Part shown: in pieces, positions 1 through 25,500 of the stretch | How positions within the stretch are numbered: position 1 is the first letter of the stretch | Layout of the letters: each line of letters begins with the position of its first letter | NCBI GenBank assembly: GCA_037179385.1 | Contig: CM074187.1 | Span: 5,146,001-5,210,000, forward strand | DNA length: 64,000 nucleotides | Reading direction: 5' to 3' | Source: Holothuria scabra | Taxonomy: Eukaryota; Echinodermata; Holothuroidea; Aspidochirotida; Holothuriidae | Notes under the pieces: generated by a model | What the model was told of the DNA's origin: nothing | Databases searched by the model: none | What the model saw: the letters and a program-made list of their open reading frames with translations, nothing else | Made by a program: the position numbers and the translations under genes

Positions 1-939
1 TGTGTTGTTTTACTAAACTTAAGAGATTTACTAAAACCTTATTCTTCATCCAGCCATCCAAAAAATTGAACTCCTCACAGTGATTCAAGGCAAGTTGTGG
101 AGTGCCATCACACTTGCATGCTTCAAAATTCAAGGCCTGGCTAAAATCCTAGTACCTCTAAAGTATGCTTCAACACCATACACATAAACACATATCCTTG
201 AGTCACTGGATAAAACTATGTTTTCTGTTGAGCAAAAACATTGACATCTGCCCCTACCCCTGGCCTAACCTTTAACTTTGGCTTTAAAAAAAAACCCATA
301 CCAACTTTCCACCTAATAATATAAAATTCCACATCATACATCCAGTGTAATCCGGGTAAAAGAAGGTTACCATGTATGTAGAATGTTACATGCCACTGGC
401 AAGGTGGACAGCTATTATTTTGCAAAGACTTGTGGCAATTAAAGGTGTCAAAATGTTGAAATGCCAGAACAGCAGTTGCTGGCCATAACATAGGTCACTT
501 ATGGTCATCATATTTGAATGTGTCATGGCTGAAGAAAAAAACAACTGCCATTCATAAGAAAAATGTGTAACAACTAAGCCAAGGGAGGTCAGTGCTAGTC
601 TCAGAAACCAGATGCAGCCCTGCCAGGCTTTCAAGTTACTAACGAGTGATTCCTTGCCGCTGAAATGTAAGGCTTTTTTTTCACACTGACAGTGCTCTGT
701 AATGTTTTTCAATTGACAGAGCTCTGTAATGTACCCACAAAGTATACATGCAAGACATCCAAGCTTCCTACACTGAGATCCCCCTTGCTCCTTGTGAACC
801 CAAGTGACATTTGACCTCCAACAAAAACTATTGGGGCCATTTATTCACTATGCACCATCTTCAAGACAAGTATCAGGACCCTACAAATTACCTCTCTTGT
901 AAAAGTGTGCAAACCAGCAGTCATACTTTCCTTTCTGGA

Positions 940-1810
940 GATACCATGTTTACAAGCAATTTCTAAGCAATTTACCATTTGACATCTTGTGACCACAATG
1001 ACCTTTGACCTCCACAAAAATTGAAATGGACCATCTTCCTAAAGAGGCCAACCCACACACTAAATATGAGCATAGTCACACATACCATTCATGAGATATC
1101 GTGTATAGAATGTTTTTTGACCTTTTGACCCCAACAGGGACCATGACCCCAACAGGGACCATCTTCTAACCATGGAATCTACATACCAAATATGAAATCT
1201 ATCCAAGTTTCCTGTCTTGAGATATCATGTTTAACAAGATTTTCATACTTTGACCCTCTGTGACCCCATATGACCTTTGACCCCTGGTGACCCCAGATGT
1301 CTTTTGACCTCGGCCAAAAACAATAGGGGCCAATTTCTGACCAAAATGCATCCACACACCAAATATGAAATCCATCCAAGTTTCCTATCTTAAAATATGG
1401 TGATAAAGTAGATTTTCACACTCTGACCTCAGATAACCTTTGACCTCTACCAAAAACAATAGGGACAGTTTTCTCACCATAACACATCCACATACTAAAT
1501 ATGAAGTCTATTGAAGTTTCCTACCTTGAGTTATCATGTTAACCAGGTTTCCAACCTTTGACCCCTGCTGACCCTAGATGACCTTTGACCTCTATTAAAA
1601 ACAATAGGGACCATTTTCTGACAAAAAAGCATCCACATACCCAAATATGAAATCCATCCAAGTTTCCTATCTTGAGATATCATGCTAACAAGGTTTTCAA
1701 ACTTTGACTACTGGTGACCCCAGATGACACTTGACCTCAGCCAAAAACAATGGGGTCTTTCTTCTCAATAGGGTGCATCTACGTACTATGTATGAAAACT
1801 GTCAGACATT
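940..1810. repeat. Tandem array of about 110-bp TGACC-rich units (copy 1)
   Basis: Diverged tandem units: a TGACC(T/C)..TGACCTTTGACC core, then (C)CAAAAACAATAGGGACC, then ACCAAATATGAAATCCATCC, then TTTCCTATCTTGAGATATCATG. Cores match the DR1 nuclear-receptor consensus exactly at 999-1011 and 1579-1591; 1271-1282 is one base short. It ends in a CA-rich microsatellite (1846-1890). No coding potential. Lies in the CDK2 intron after exon 4. Confidence 0.8.
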
Positions 1811-2201
1811 CCTATCTTGAAATATTGTGCTAACAAGCAAAGTGTCACAAACACACACACGCACACCCCCACACATACATACACACGCCATCATGATTGC
1901 AAAGGTTTCTCTTATCACTGGAACCAAAAACTACAGTTTCCTTTTCAGCCTTTCTTCCTAACATATTATCCCCAATTTTGGGATAAAAACTGTGGCAACT
2001 CACAAATCAAAAATGTAGTTTAGATTACAGGCATGACCACTAGGATGTAGCCAGCACAGCGAGAGTTGCAATAGGAATGACATTCTTGGTAGCTGTCAGA
2101 TCTCAATTCCATAATGCTCCAAAATTGGGAAACCCTCATTTCAGTGGTCATTATGATATCAAACCATATGCAATTTGCTATCATTTTGATAAATACAGTA
2201 C

Positions 2202-14000
<11,799 letters not shown>

Positions 14001-15280
14001 CTACCTTATCATCTGTCCTTACAATAGAAAGCATCCAGAATTTTCAATTGCTGAGTGGAAAAATTAACCTGCGTCTAGCTGCAACAGTTAGCCTAACAGT
14101 GGCTGTCCATACTTAACGTTAGAATATACGTTAGGCCTAGACTAGCCTAACTAAGTTAGGCCTTACGATAATGTTAATGTTATTGTGTGACTGTGACTTT
14201 TAAGTTAGGCCTAGGCTTGCAATAATGATGTACGCCTTGCCTTACAGACGAAAGTGTAACTAGCCTTAACGCTAGGTAGAGTTGTGCACAGTTAACTAAC
14301 TGTGTTCCTACCAGTGGCAATTGTTCCATGAAAAAGAGGGGGGGGGGGGGTGGGGGGTTAAGAACTGTAGCCTAGTACAAAGTCTGTAGGCCTAGGCTAG
14401 TGTAGAATAATACAATGCCTTCCACAGTAGGCTAGGCCGGTTACACTACAGTTAGTTTCCGTCCTCGCTACTTTCCACCCCTCCAAAACGGTGTTTTCTG
14501 CCCCTTTCATTTTTAGCAGAAAATCTTCTTGATGGGCAGAAAGTAATGAAATAAAATGTGATATCAGTGGTAATTTTGTCAAATGAAGATTCCATCAACT
14601 TTTCCTTAAAGTTTCAAACTTCATAGATGTCTCTTACTATTCAACCACACACCCGTCACTGCCATGTTGATATCTTTCTGAGGAACATTCTCACTGTAGA
14701 CTTTAGTATACTTAGGCCTATACCGTATTTACTCTATTAAATGCCCCCTCTCTAATAAACACCCCCCCCCCCAACTTTTTCGTCACATTGCATAAAGTGA
14801 AATTGTTAATTCCAAAGACAATATGGTAAAAGGAAAATGAAATAGTCCTGCCTTGAAGCCACGAAATCTCCTAAAGTCCCATACTGTATCCTGAAGTAAA
14901 AGGCATGTTTCTGCAACTAATTTCTGTTAATATCCATCACGCTATCACATACCGCAAACCTATACTGCTTCGTTTGCGGTTCGAAAGTGGTACTGTACAT
15001 ACCGTAGGTATACAAATATTCGCTAGCCTATCCGAACAGCCTAACATAAAAATCCAAATTCAACACAGGAAAACTGTTTAACAGTGAAATCCTATGAACG
15101 CGTTTGTACTGCTAATGGTGCTACTCACAGTAACTATTATGCAATTACCGTATGTATGTGCGTATAGCCGGCTGGGCAGTATAGTACCGTGAGGCCTGGC
15201 TGTATACTGTGCACAGCATGCATGCATGCATATGCCGCGGGCACGTAAAAAGGTCACTTCGGTGTGTAACGTTACATATC
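14001..15280. other. Non-coding 5' region of the LEDGF-like gene
   Basis: Octamer-rich DNA, a G-run at 14337-14357, a C-run near 14761, and TA/CG-rich stretches. No gene seen other than the ORF at 15284. Confidence 0.4.
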
Positions 15281-15283
15281 AAG

Positions 15284-15595
15284 ATGTCGGCGAAAGTTGA
15301 TCACACTTGCAAAGTTCAGAGTGCTGTTCGTGGCTACCATATTTATAGGGAAGTTTGGTTATCGATCATTGGGGAGGAGCTCACAGCTGATTGTGAAGCC
15401 GACAACCAAATTGACAAATACAGTATGCCATATGTAGCAGTTTATCAGAAGTCACATTTTTTTCTTGTAAAATTTTCTGTGATTAGTTACCTCAAGGTAG
15501 TCCTCTTACCCGAATTTCTTCACAAATTGCTGAAAAATCTTCACATTTCTATTTCCAGTAGCAATTCAGGGTTGCTGGTTGATGAATGCTGCTGA
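15284..15595 (+). CDS. Small ORF with an RGYHVY-type (HIRAN-like) domain fragment
   Basis: Intronless ORF of 103 residues from ATG 15284 (an upstream in-frame ATG at 15209 would add 25 residues). It starts MSAKVDHTCKVQSAVRGYHI and continues YREVWLSIIGEELTADCEAD, NQIDKYSMPYVAVYQK. The pattern S-A/V-V-R-G-Y-H-x-Y-x-x-x-W..GE-L-x-C/A-x-x-E-x-D-N..D-x-Y-x-V-A-V resembles a domain that recurs in many uncharacterised invertebrate proteins and that I associate with HIRAN-like folds. This is from memory, not a search. The domain seems cut before its usual G-x-V-x-H-x-P continuation. It lies between the divergent promoter and the first coding exon of the LEDGF-like gene, so it may be an intronic duplicate, a transposon-borne fragment or a small gene. 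Confidence 0.4.
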   Translation: MSAKVDHTCKVQSAVRGYHIYREVWLSIIGEELTADCEADNQIDKYSMPYVAVYQKSHFFLVKFSVISYLKVVLLPEFLHKLLKNLHISISSSNSGLLVDECC

Positions 15596-15840
15596 GAGTT
15601 ACTATTCAGCACTGCCACACTTTTCAGTAAATATCCTTCTAATATTCACTACAGTTCACCAAAATATCAATTTCATCGCTGAAATTATTGTTATTTATTT
15701 AAAATTTGCAGAATTTTTATTTATTGTCGCAGTAAATTACAATATTGACAAATGTTGAATATTAAATACCAATAAATTGATCAACGCCCAATGAAGTGCA
15801 AGTGTTACATCAACAGCCCCAGCTGCTGATGTGCTACAGA

Positions 15841-15985
15841 ATTGAAAGGCTGGATCTCCGAGGAGATGCAAATAGTGGAAGGCTAGAATTTAGATAAAGT
15901 AAACAGCCAAAAGGTTTGTGGCTGTTTAATTTATCTAAATTCTAGCCTTCTGCTATTTGTATCTCCTTGGAGATCCAGCCTTTCA

Positions 15986-15987
<2 letters not shown>
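15841..15987. repeat. Near-perfect 68-bp inverted repeat (hairpin)
   Basis: Left arm 15841-15908, loop 15909-15919, right arm 15920-15987, with 63 of 68 positions paired. It is fused directly to the (TA)n tract. In the LEDGF-like 5' region, upstream of the first coding exon. Confidence 0.85.
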
Positions 15988-16142
<155 letters not shown>

Positions 16143-16345
16143 CATGCTACTTCATGGACTGGTGTCACTTTTTCACATTAAAAGGGGTACACCTTCATCA
16201 TTACAACATCATTACAAAGAAAAAGGACATTTATGGTTTGGCAAAACTTGTGCTTTATGCTTTATGTTTATAGCTGTGGTTTTGCAGTTTGAAATGACAT
16301 CATGAAAAAGTTTAAATTGTAAACTTTCCTTTTTTTCCATTTCAG

Positions 16346-16529
16346 ACACTGGACTCAGAACAGGTTTCAGCAGTATAGTGCAGTAGCTTTATATTCCAGT
16401 TAAAGATTTTGTTGTTTGTGCCATTAGTGGAAAGGAAATGTCCTTCTAGACAGCATGGCCAATGCTCAATACAAGCCAGGAGACAAGGTGTTTGCCAAGA
16501 TGAAGGGTTGGCCTTTCTGGCCAGCAAGG
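16346..16529 (+). CDS. PSIP1: LEDGF-like exon with 5' UTR end and PWWP start
   Basis: Acceptor TTTTTTCCATTTCAG precedes 16346. About 109 bases of 5' UTR follow, with an in-frame TAG close before ATG 16455. The 25 codons encode [20 protein letters not shown] and FWPAR, so the PWWP motif reads PFWP (PHWP in human LEDGF). Cage residues equivalent to human Met15 and Trp21 are present as Met16 and Trp22. Confidence 0.93.
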
Positions 16530-19500
16530 GTGAGTATTGTTTGCCTTTATCACAGAGGTGTTAGACAATAGACCAGTTGGGAAATTCAGCCTTTCCGGCA
16601 GGGTCACAAGGTCTTATGTACTGTAACAACCATGTCACCTGTTTACTCATGGAGGTGGTTACATTAGTCTCCATGGCAAAGTGTATTATTCCTTCACTTA
16701 CACTGACTGGATTGGTAGTAACAGTCTACAAGTGTGTCATGCTGCATAAACAGACAACTAATGTGAAGGTATGGGTACAGTGCACCTTTATATTGGATCC
16801 ATTCCCAAGATTCATTGTGTGTGGACTTTCCCAAGTTGTCTGTTGCTGGATCTTTTGCTTTTTTTTTTTACCTATGTACACCTCAGACAACTTGGCAACC
16901 CTGAAAAAAAATGGAGATGTTTCTACAAATATCTGGTAAAGGACTGCTACTCTGCAGCCTGATAAAATGTTTGTACTGGTTATTTTACTTTGTCCTGGTT
17001 GTTTTACTTTGTCTGGAAATTCCAGTGGTAGAGGTCTCCTATAAATTTAAAACTCGATCATATCCAAGGTCTGGTGGAGGTGATTTTTGTTTGCACATTT
17101 ATTTAGATTCAAATCATATTGGGACTCCTTGGCATTGTGTTCATACAAATATATAATATATATATATATATCATTTTATTGTATTTATACCTTGCAGGTG
17201 GATGAAGTCCCAGAAGGAGGGGTTAAGCCCCCAGCAAATAAGTATCCTATCTTCTTCTACGGGACCCATGAAACGTAAGTGCAGTTTGTGCTCAATATGT
17301 ACTTTTGTGACCCAGGTTTTGTTAACTTTAATACACATTGTTTATTTTTGAGATTACCAGCAAGAGTCATGTGGAGGCCTCTGACTTTTCAAGCAGCCAT
17401 ATGGGTGCTACAGACATTTTGCTGTTGACATGAAATAATTGGTTGGAAACTGGGCCTTACAACTCTATCTTACTAGCAACAGACATTTAATGAATGTCTG
17501 GAATTTTGCCATACCAACAAACCAATTGGGACAATTTTTGTCACCTTCCCCTGCCATAATGGAATAATTCATGCAACATTCCCACTCAGAGTGGAACATA
17601 TTTGTTCAAGAAAAATATTTTCTTCCAAGCAGATCACTGTAACAAGCAATTTATTTTGGAAACCACAACTAAAAGATTGCATCTGTCCTTCAAAGTGCAG
17701 TAGGTGGTCCACCTGTTTACGACAGGAGTATAAAGCAAAATTCTTCCCAGCTTGCATTTTAGTCTTGTATGGATTGCAACTTACTTGTTGGGCTTCTGTC
17801 TAGTCTTTCATACATATTTTTTTGTTAATTCTACAAGCATGGTTTGGGATTTCAAGTTGTGTGGGTGGTTTGCTTTGATCGTGGCATTTCACAAAATAAC
17901 GTGGCATTTCACAAAATAAAAAAAAAAAAGTGGCATAATTTCACAAAATAGTGTTGGTCAGATATGAAGAAAAATTTGCTCTTTTTGCATATGGTGTTAT
18001 GCCCTCGTCAAGCTGGTATTGTATTGCTGGATGTTAAAGTAAAAGTCTAATCCATCTGTAATATTCCTGTCATTGTAAAGAGTACCCTTTTAGAATTTTA
18101 TTGTCACATTGAGAATCCATCCTTCATTGTGTTATTTTCAAGCAATGACATCGTAATGTTCTTATTCGAATTGACACTCAAATTTTAGCAAGATATCTTT
18201 GTTTATTTGGCTCTGTTGATGTTGGCTATATGCTAATCAGCATGAATGGATAATTTTCATTTTTTTATTGCTTTCTTCTTTTTTTTTTAAACATCTCATC
18301 CAAAAATATATCTTAGAGCCTCTTTCCTTTTTTTTTTCCTGGGTAAAATCTTGTGCTTGCCCAAACATGAAGATGAGGCTAGTATAAGCAGCCTGAGTCC
18401 TTTCAACTCTGAATTATACTTCATTTGAAATTACTTATTAGGGCTGTGAAAGTGTAGCCATTAATTGCTAAAGGATCCATGTGAAATAAATGTTAAGTAC
18501 AAAGCTACAAGCAATTAATCGCAAAACCTGATTTTGACAGGTTTTTATCCATTTGTATACTTTGATTATCCCTGGTTTTTGTTAAATGGAACATTCTGTG
18601 CATATCTGAACCTTGTAGGTTTCAAATTTTCAGAATAAGTTGATTTTACCATGCAAGATAACAAGTATTATTATTTCTGCATTACATACAGTAATTATTT
18701 ATTTTTTTGTGATAAAGTAATCACGATTAATCGCTAAACAATGGCAAATTTTTGAGGTTAAATGGATAATTATTTTGCTAAACGCTCACAGCCCTATTAC
18801 TTATGTTTATTTATCAGTTACTTTGCCCTGAAAAATTTACTAAAAAGGAATTTGATGTGAATTTTTACTTTCCAGGCTATAAAATATCTTTGAACTTGGT
18901 AAAAAGTTTGGAAGTTCTTGAAAGGTTAATTCATTTGTGAATGCAATGTAACATCTTATCCATACATATATTTATGCTCTTATCTAGAATTTATACTCTG
19001 GGGCAAATGTGTTTAGTGACCAACCGTAATTGTTTTTTTTTTTTGTGGAACTTTCACAAATGTCTGTTACTTTTGTAGTGCTGTGAGTGCAAGGTGAGTG
19101 TTTTGTGATAAACAGAATACTTTTGTATCATTTGTGTCACAAACTGATTATGGAAGAACTGCTTATAGTTATTTTGTCATATGTATTCCATGCAGGGCCT
19201 TCATGATGGCAAAGGATCTCTTCCCATATGAGCAGAACAAACACAAATATGCCAAAGAACACAAGCGCTACGAAGCGTTCAACATTGGTCTGTGGGAGAT
19301 TGAAAACAAACCTGATGCCACGTTTATGGGAAATGTATGTTGACCAGTAATCCATGTTTAAATTGCATAAGGAGAGGACATTTTTTTTTTTTTATGAAAG
19401 TTGAGCAGACACTGCCATTGATGTAGTATTTAAGTTTCTTCATTTGCACATTTACGCTTTTGCCAAGTAAAGATTTTTTTACTCATCATGTTGACAAAGA

Positions 19501-22500
19501 AAGGGGATGATGCAAGATATTGTTCATAGCTAACTGAACATATTGGGGCATGACTGCTTTCCCACAAGATTGATCAAGATTTAACCTCTGTGACTGTATT
19601 AGAAACTATACTGCACTGATCCTTTCTACCAAGTGTGTATAACATCAATAATATTTCATTCTGTTTTCAGTATTGTTTTAATATACACAAGTGTAGTATC
19701 AGTTTTTAGGTTTTCAATATCAGTGTTAGTATGAGTGTTTAGTTGCACATGACAGAAAATTGGTTCTGCTAGAATGTATTGACCTAATCATCCGTTAAGG
19801 AGTATCATATCCATTCCCAACAATCATAAGGATTATTACCTGTTTTAAGCACTTTAACTGTGGCATGAAATGTTAGTAAGGCTTACATTAAGGGACTCGG
19901 TGATTTGTGATGAACAAGTAAGCTTAGGAACAGGAGTTAGGTTTAGGGCACACCTTAACTAACAATAACCAATTAATAACCCTGAGACCCATAATATTAG
20001 TGTTCAGAACATTCTGTGCCATTGCCACCTTCTCAATAAGGTATTAATAGATTTAATATTACATTGACAGCAACAGTCCACAGAAGATGAAGAAGAGGAG
20101 GTAGAAGAAGAGGAAGAAGAAGAAGGAGAAGAGCCAGAGGAGGAGGAGGAGGAAGAAGCTGATAGTGATGATGAGGTAGGTAGATGAACAATTTGCAAAC
20201 CGTAGGGGTTTGCTATTATTAGAGTAATTGAAGAATGTTTTGAGGGTGTAAATATAGGTAGACCTAGATTAGGAATGGCTGGAGAGTTAACCTTAGAATA
20301 CCTTAGGAACAAAAAAGACCTCTATGTTTGCATCTTCATCACCTTATGAAACCTCCACAATGGTTGTAGCAATAGTAGGCTAAACGCAGATAGGTGACTG
20401 CCATACTTGCCAGTTACTTAACATGCAAATCAGCTTCATAGTTATATACAATCTCTTGGCCAGCCCAAAACCTATCCAGAGCTTTCTCAAATTTGAAAAA
20501 AAAACATGCAACTGAGACTGCACTTTCAGGAAGGCTATTCCAAATGCCAACAGCTCCACACGTAAAACTAAACAGACCTTCCTATAAAGGTCATTAATAA
20601 CATAATAACATTTTAAGTTGCTACAACTAGTTTGAGAGGTTTGACTGGTCATACTTATTCTTTCTTATGAAACAGTTTGTAAAAAATTACACCATCTTAG
20701 TTGGTAAACTATAAATTTGACACTTAATATAATTTAAAACGCATTTTTGAGCAGAACTCGAGGAAATTTACGATTTTTACCCTTGCTAAATAAGCGATAA
20801 AAGAAAAAATGAGTGTTACAATTTCACCTGCCTCTTAACTGTAGCTTATATTATGCAGTATGTACTGTACTGGGAGTGTTCTGATTACACATGTTAGTCT
20901 TGTATACTCACCCTGCAGCAATAAATTAAGATTGTGTCTGAATGAGAATGAGTTTTGGACAGTTGTAGGAGGGGCAAGTAGATTAGGAGAATTGTAACTG
21001 TTTAGAGTGAGAAGATTTGGCCTATAAGCTAATGACAACCTATTACAATAATGAAGTAATAACAAAGAAATATGTGTTTAACTCCTTTACTTATCAGTCC
21101 AATCTTTTGTGAACTATTTTCAATCATTACAGGTATTGAAAAAGCCAAAGAAAAGAAAAGCAAGCACAGAGCCTCGTAAGGTAAAATACTCCTTTGGATA
21201 TATTATTTGAGTGCAGTTCATTCATCAAGTCACATGCTATGTCATGAAGAGTTGTTTTATACTGTATCTGCAGAAGCTTTTTTACCTACCAGTTTATGCA
21301 TGAAAAAGAACAACAGGCAATGTAAAACACAGACACAAAAAGGGACAAACATAGCAATTGTCTGTTACTCGTATTCAATAAAAATAAACAAACCTTACTC
21401 AAAGTTTTATGAAGAACATGTCTTTTGAAATGATCAAATATTATGCCTCTCTAAGCAGACAGGCAATTCCTGAAACATTGCTATCACCCCATGTTGGTAT
21501 TGAGGACTTACAGATTTTGTAGCCTTGCTCAGACGATTTGAAGAGTCAGAACATATATGCAGTGCCCTGAGTGCAGTTAAGAACATTTGATTTCCACATT
21601 TACTGTGCTCCCATGAAATTCTGATGATTCAAGTACAGTAGACTTTAAGTTTGATCATTAGGTAGCACTTAAAGTGGGTAATCTGAAGCACTTTGGATTC
21701 CAGTTTGATCCTGTACTAGTGCCCCTACACTTGATGAATGCAGAGTTCTATTAATAGATTGGAATTAAATAGTACAATAGCATAAAATTTGGAGAAGTTT
21801 GTATGTCAGATTTCTCTCCCATTCTGGTGAAACTTGCATTGAGATTAGAAACTTTATTGGCAAGTTTGGGTTGAAGAACACACTTTCTTGCTATCTATCA
21901 TGTTTGGAATGTCAATTTTACAACCTCAGCCAACTTGGAGAAGAGGTAGACTTTGATTCCCTGTTACAGGGCTGTTTGTGGCAAAGGAGGGGGTTCAAGG
22001 GTTGGGATTCCCCTTGAAATTTTTTGAACCATAGAAAATTTGTCATTGACTTATCACTACATCTTTACACATTTAGTGCCCCCCCCCCCGAACAATTTAT
22101 CACCCCCTTGTAGAATTACTTTGCTCCTTTCATTATCTCCTCCACCTACAGGCCTGTGGCCCTAGAGTGACCCCTTATGATTAAGGAATCACCACCCAAA
22201 TTGAAAGTCTCTTTTCTTGCCATTGTTTGCTGTGCATCACACACTCAAGGAAATTTTACAAATCCCTTACACCCAAGTCAGACTTGCAGTCGTGAGGTTG
22301 GAGTCCGGGCTTGGCTGGGCCAAACTGAAGACTTTAAAACAGAACCTACTGCTTGGTGTTCAGTTTAAGCAATGGAGTAGGGAAAACAAACTAGTGAGCC
22401 ACAACTGGAAAAGAGGCTGTGGATGACTTGACTTGAACCAGTGGTTGGAAACTGGGCTGTTAAACTCTATCTAAGTTACTCCCAAGTCATGAAAAAGGCC

Positions 22501-25500
22501 TTGCTGGCTGACACAGCAATGACAAAGTGCAAATCAAGGGCAATGTAGCATGATGCAGAACCACACCCTGTGAACCCTTGGTTGTAGAAAACAACATTTT
22601 CAGGGTCTAGAATATGTTTCTCCACTTCCAGCTCCTCAGTGATTTAATTTTGCATCATTATCACAACTGTTTGATTCAGTAGGATTCTGAAAGAGACTTC
22701 TTTTTTGTATAAGTCAGCTTCTTGTCACGGAAACAGGCATTGTAGGTGGTGTCCAGATATTCATGCAACTAGTTCTTGGCTGACTCCTTTCTTGCGTAAT
22801 AGGTAGTTATGTCATTAATAGTGGGACAAACTGAATTTGCAATATCTGCAAGTTTTGAATTTATCTCATATCTGAACATTGTCAATTGCTTTCTTATTTT
22901 GGGAAGCTATGCCTAGCAAAGTGTTTGTTGTGTCACATGCTGTCCTGTGAATATTTTGCCATCTCCTCATAAATTCAATTAAGCTGTCTTAAGAAGATAA
23001 GGCCCATTATTGGGTAATGCCTTGTCATCATTAAATCAATTGTTTTCCCATTTGTTCCATGCAAATTCTTTCCTGAGTAAAATTATCATAATGCTACTGG
23101 TGTAATTATGGCTTTGTTGATTCATTGAAACTTTCCATCTTACAGAAAAAAGCCAAGAAGGTCCGGAAGACATCTACTGATGAAGATGATTATGACGATA
23201 TCCCAACACCTGACTATGATGAAGGAAGTGATGAGGTTAGTATGAATCTCCTTTCTTCTGTCTTGTTGTCATTGATAAGTTATGCAAAGTGCTGTCCAGC
23301 ATTGACTGCGGAACCAGAGGAAGCTCCCTGAAGCTCCTGGAGATTGTAGCTTTCTTCTGAGATATTGGTACATTGTGATATGTTGGTACTTCACACACAC
23401 AAAGGGACTGACTGTATGGTCAAGTGGCTAGGGCATCAGACTTACAGTTTGGAGGTTAGAACTTCAAACTTTAAAAACACAACCTACTGCCATTGTGCTT
23501 GGAGCTCAGCATAAGCATTGAAGCAGGGAAAACAAGCCATTGAGCCACAACTGGAAAAAAGGTCATGGCCAGCTCAACTAAAACCAGTTTGTTACAAACT
23601 GAGCTGTAAAACTCTATCTAACCTAACCACACACAAAATGGACTGAACAAGAGTCTACCCCACCAGTCTATCCCCACGGTGTTTGTTGGCACATTGAGGG
23701 CCACTTGATGATCCGAGCCCAACTGGAAAATGTTTGAAGTTTAAAAAGGGCCTTGGGTGCAGGACAGGAAGGCTAGAATGCAAAAAGGCCATCCACAGAG
23801 GGGCAGGCAGAGTGGGATTGAAGAAGGGCAGAGGGGACTGACCATGTAAAAGAAAAAAGGTACGGTTCTGTAATAGTACCAAGGGGTAGTACATAGTAGT
23901 CTCATCTGTTATGACTGTTTGCAAAAGCAAAGGAGTAGGAAGCAGGCAGATATGTAGGTATGAAGAGCTCTTGCTACAGAAAGGGTTACATAGCTATACT
24001 AAAGGACATTATATTTTGTAATGCATATATGCAGTATGTATCTACGGGTTCTGCAAATACTGTGTTGTTGTATAAAGGTCATATTTGGGTTTGCTATCAC
24101 CCAAACGGGTGCACTTTTGTGAAAACATTGCCTTTTCGCCTATTTCGTGTCCAAAACATGATTAAACACTGTAGAATTATAACGAACTATTTTCAGGGCA
24201 CAGTATTGCATTGGTTTTAAAACCATATGGCAATGGTAAATTATGGTGTAGCAGCGAGACCATTGGCAGCGAAGAGGTTAAGCCTGTATAGTTTATGTTC
24301 TTAAGGTGAAATAAGTTAACATGCATATGTCAAGAATATCTTGATGTAGCACAAACAAAAGTGTCAATGAAAATTTCCAGTCAGTGTGGACATGATTCCT
24401 CTCAGTTTATTATAACTTTACTCTGGTTAACGTAAACAGATTGTAACAAAAGCCACTTCTAGGAATGTTGTACATTTGTTAAGTAGCCCACGCACTCCAT
24501 GAGATGGTAGGAGTCTGCTCACCTGCACTTAAGTTGCACTGCATCAGAATTGGTTCAGCTGTTCAGGTTTACACAGGGTTCCTGTGGCCTGTTCAAAGGT
24601 CATGAATTTTGATTTTCATTTTCCAAGCCTGGAAAAGTCATGGAATTTTGTACAAATGACAAAAGTCATGAAAAGTCATGCAATTTAACCCAGATCAGTC
24701 TTTTGATTTTTTAAAAGCAAATAAATTTAGTCATTTATGTGAAAGGATGATCAAGCCATTAAAGGTTTTGCAAATCTCAGATATAATTTGGTCATGAAAT
24801 AGTGTGGTAAGGTCATGACATAGTCATGGAAAAGTCATGAAATTTTATTTTTCTTAAGGTGTAGGGAACCTGTGTAAATGAACCCAATATTTTACTTTTT
24901 TCAGGACTTTGAAGTTGTTTCCCAGAATGCACAGAAGAAAAAGAGACAGAAATCCAAAGGAGCTGCTTCATCTGATGATGACAGTGATGAACAAAAAGCA
25001 AAGAAGAAAAAGAAGAAAAAAGAAAAGAAAAAGAAAAAAAAGAGAAAGTCAAAGGCAACAGAGAGCTCCCAGGATGAAGATGAGGGCCCCAAAGTTAAAC
25101 AGAAAGGCAGAGGAAATGGAAAAAAGAAAGTAGACTCTGAAGATGAGAGTGATGAAGAAGATAACAAGGTGAGAAGAATGTCAAAAGTCATGAACAATGT
25201 TGCAGAGATAAGAGAAAGTGTTGGAAATAGATTTCCAGGCACAGAATAATAACAACATTAAAATCTAGATTAAAAAAGTGGCAACAATTATTTCTTGACC
25301 GCATCATTTTCAGCCAAAAGCAAAACCCAGAAAGAGATCCACATCTAGTGCAAAGAAGGGAAAAGGGAAGAAAATTGAGTCAACAGAGGAAGAAGAAGAA
25401 GAAGAGGAAGAGAAAGAGGAGGAGGAGGAGGAAGATGATGAAGAAGATGGAGGTGATGAAGAAGCTGAGAGTGCTGAAGCATCTAGCATTGAAGAAGAAA

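Noticed and set aside
1..930. Remaining CDK2 exons at the left edge
   Set aside because: I looked for the WYRAPE and later C-lobe motifs on the minus strand and did not find them; the intron probably continues off the window.
14337..14357. G-run as a regulatory quadruplex
   Set aside because: Homopolymer G tracts also occur at 32220 and 33630 in introns; nothing sets this one apart.
24901..25242. Reverse-strand Ser/Phe-rich ORF (also 29072-29410, 29379-29702, 38817-39227, 20004-20312)
   Set aside because: Antisense shadows of the Glu/Lys-rich LEDGF-like exons, which are spliced in frame on the plus strand.
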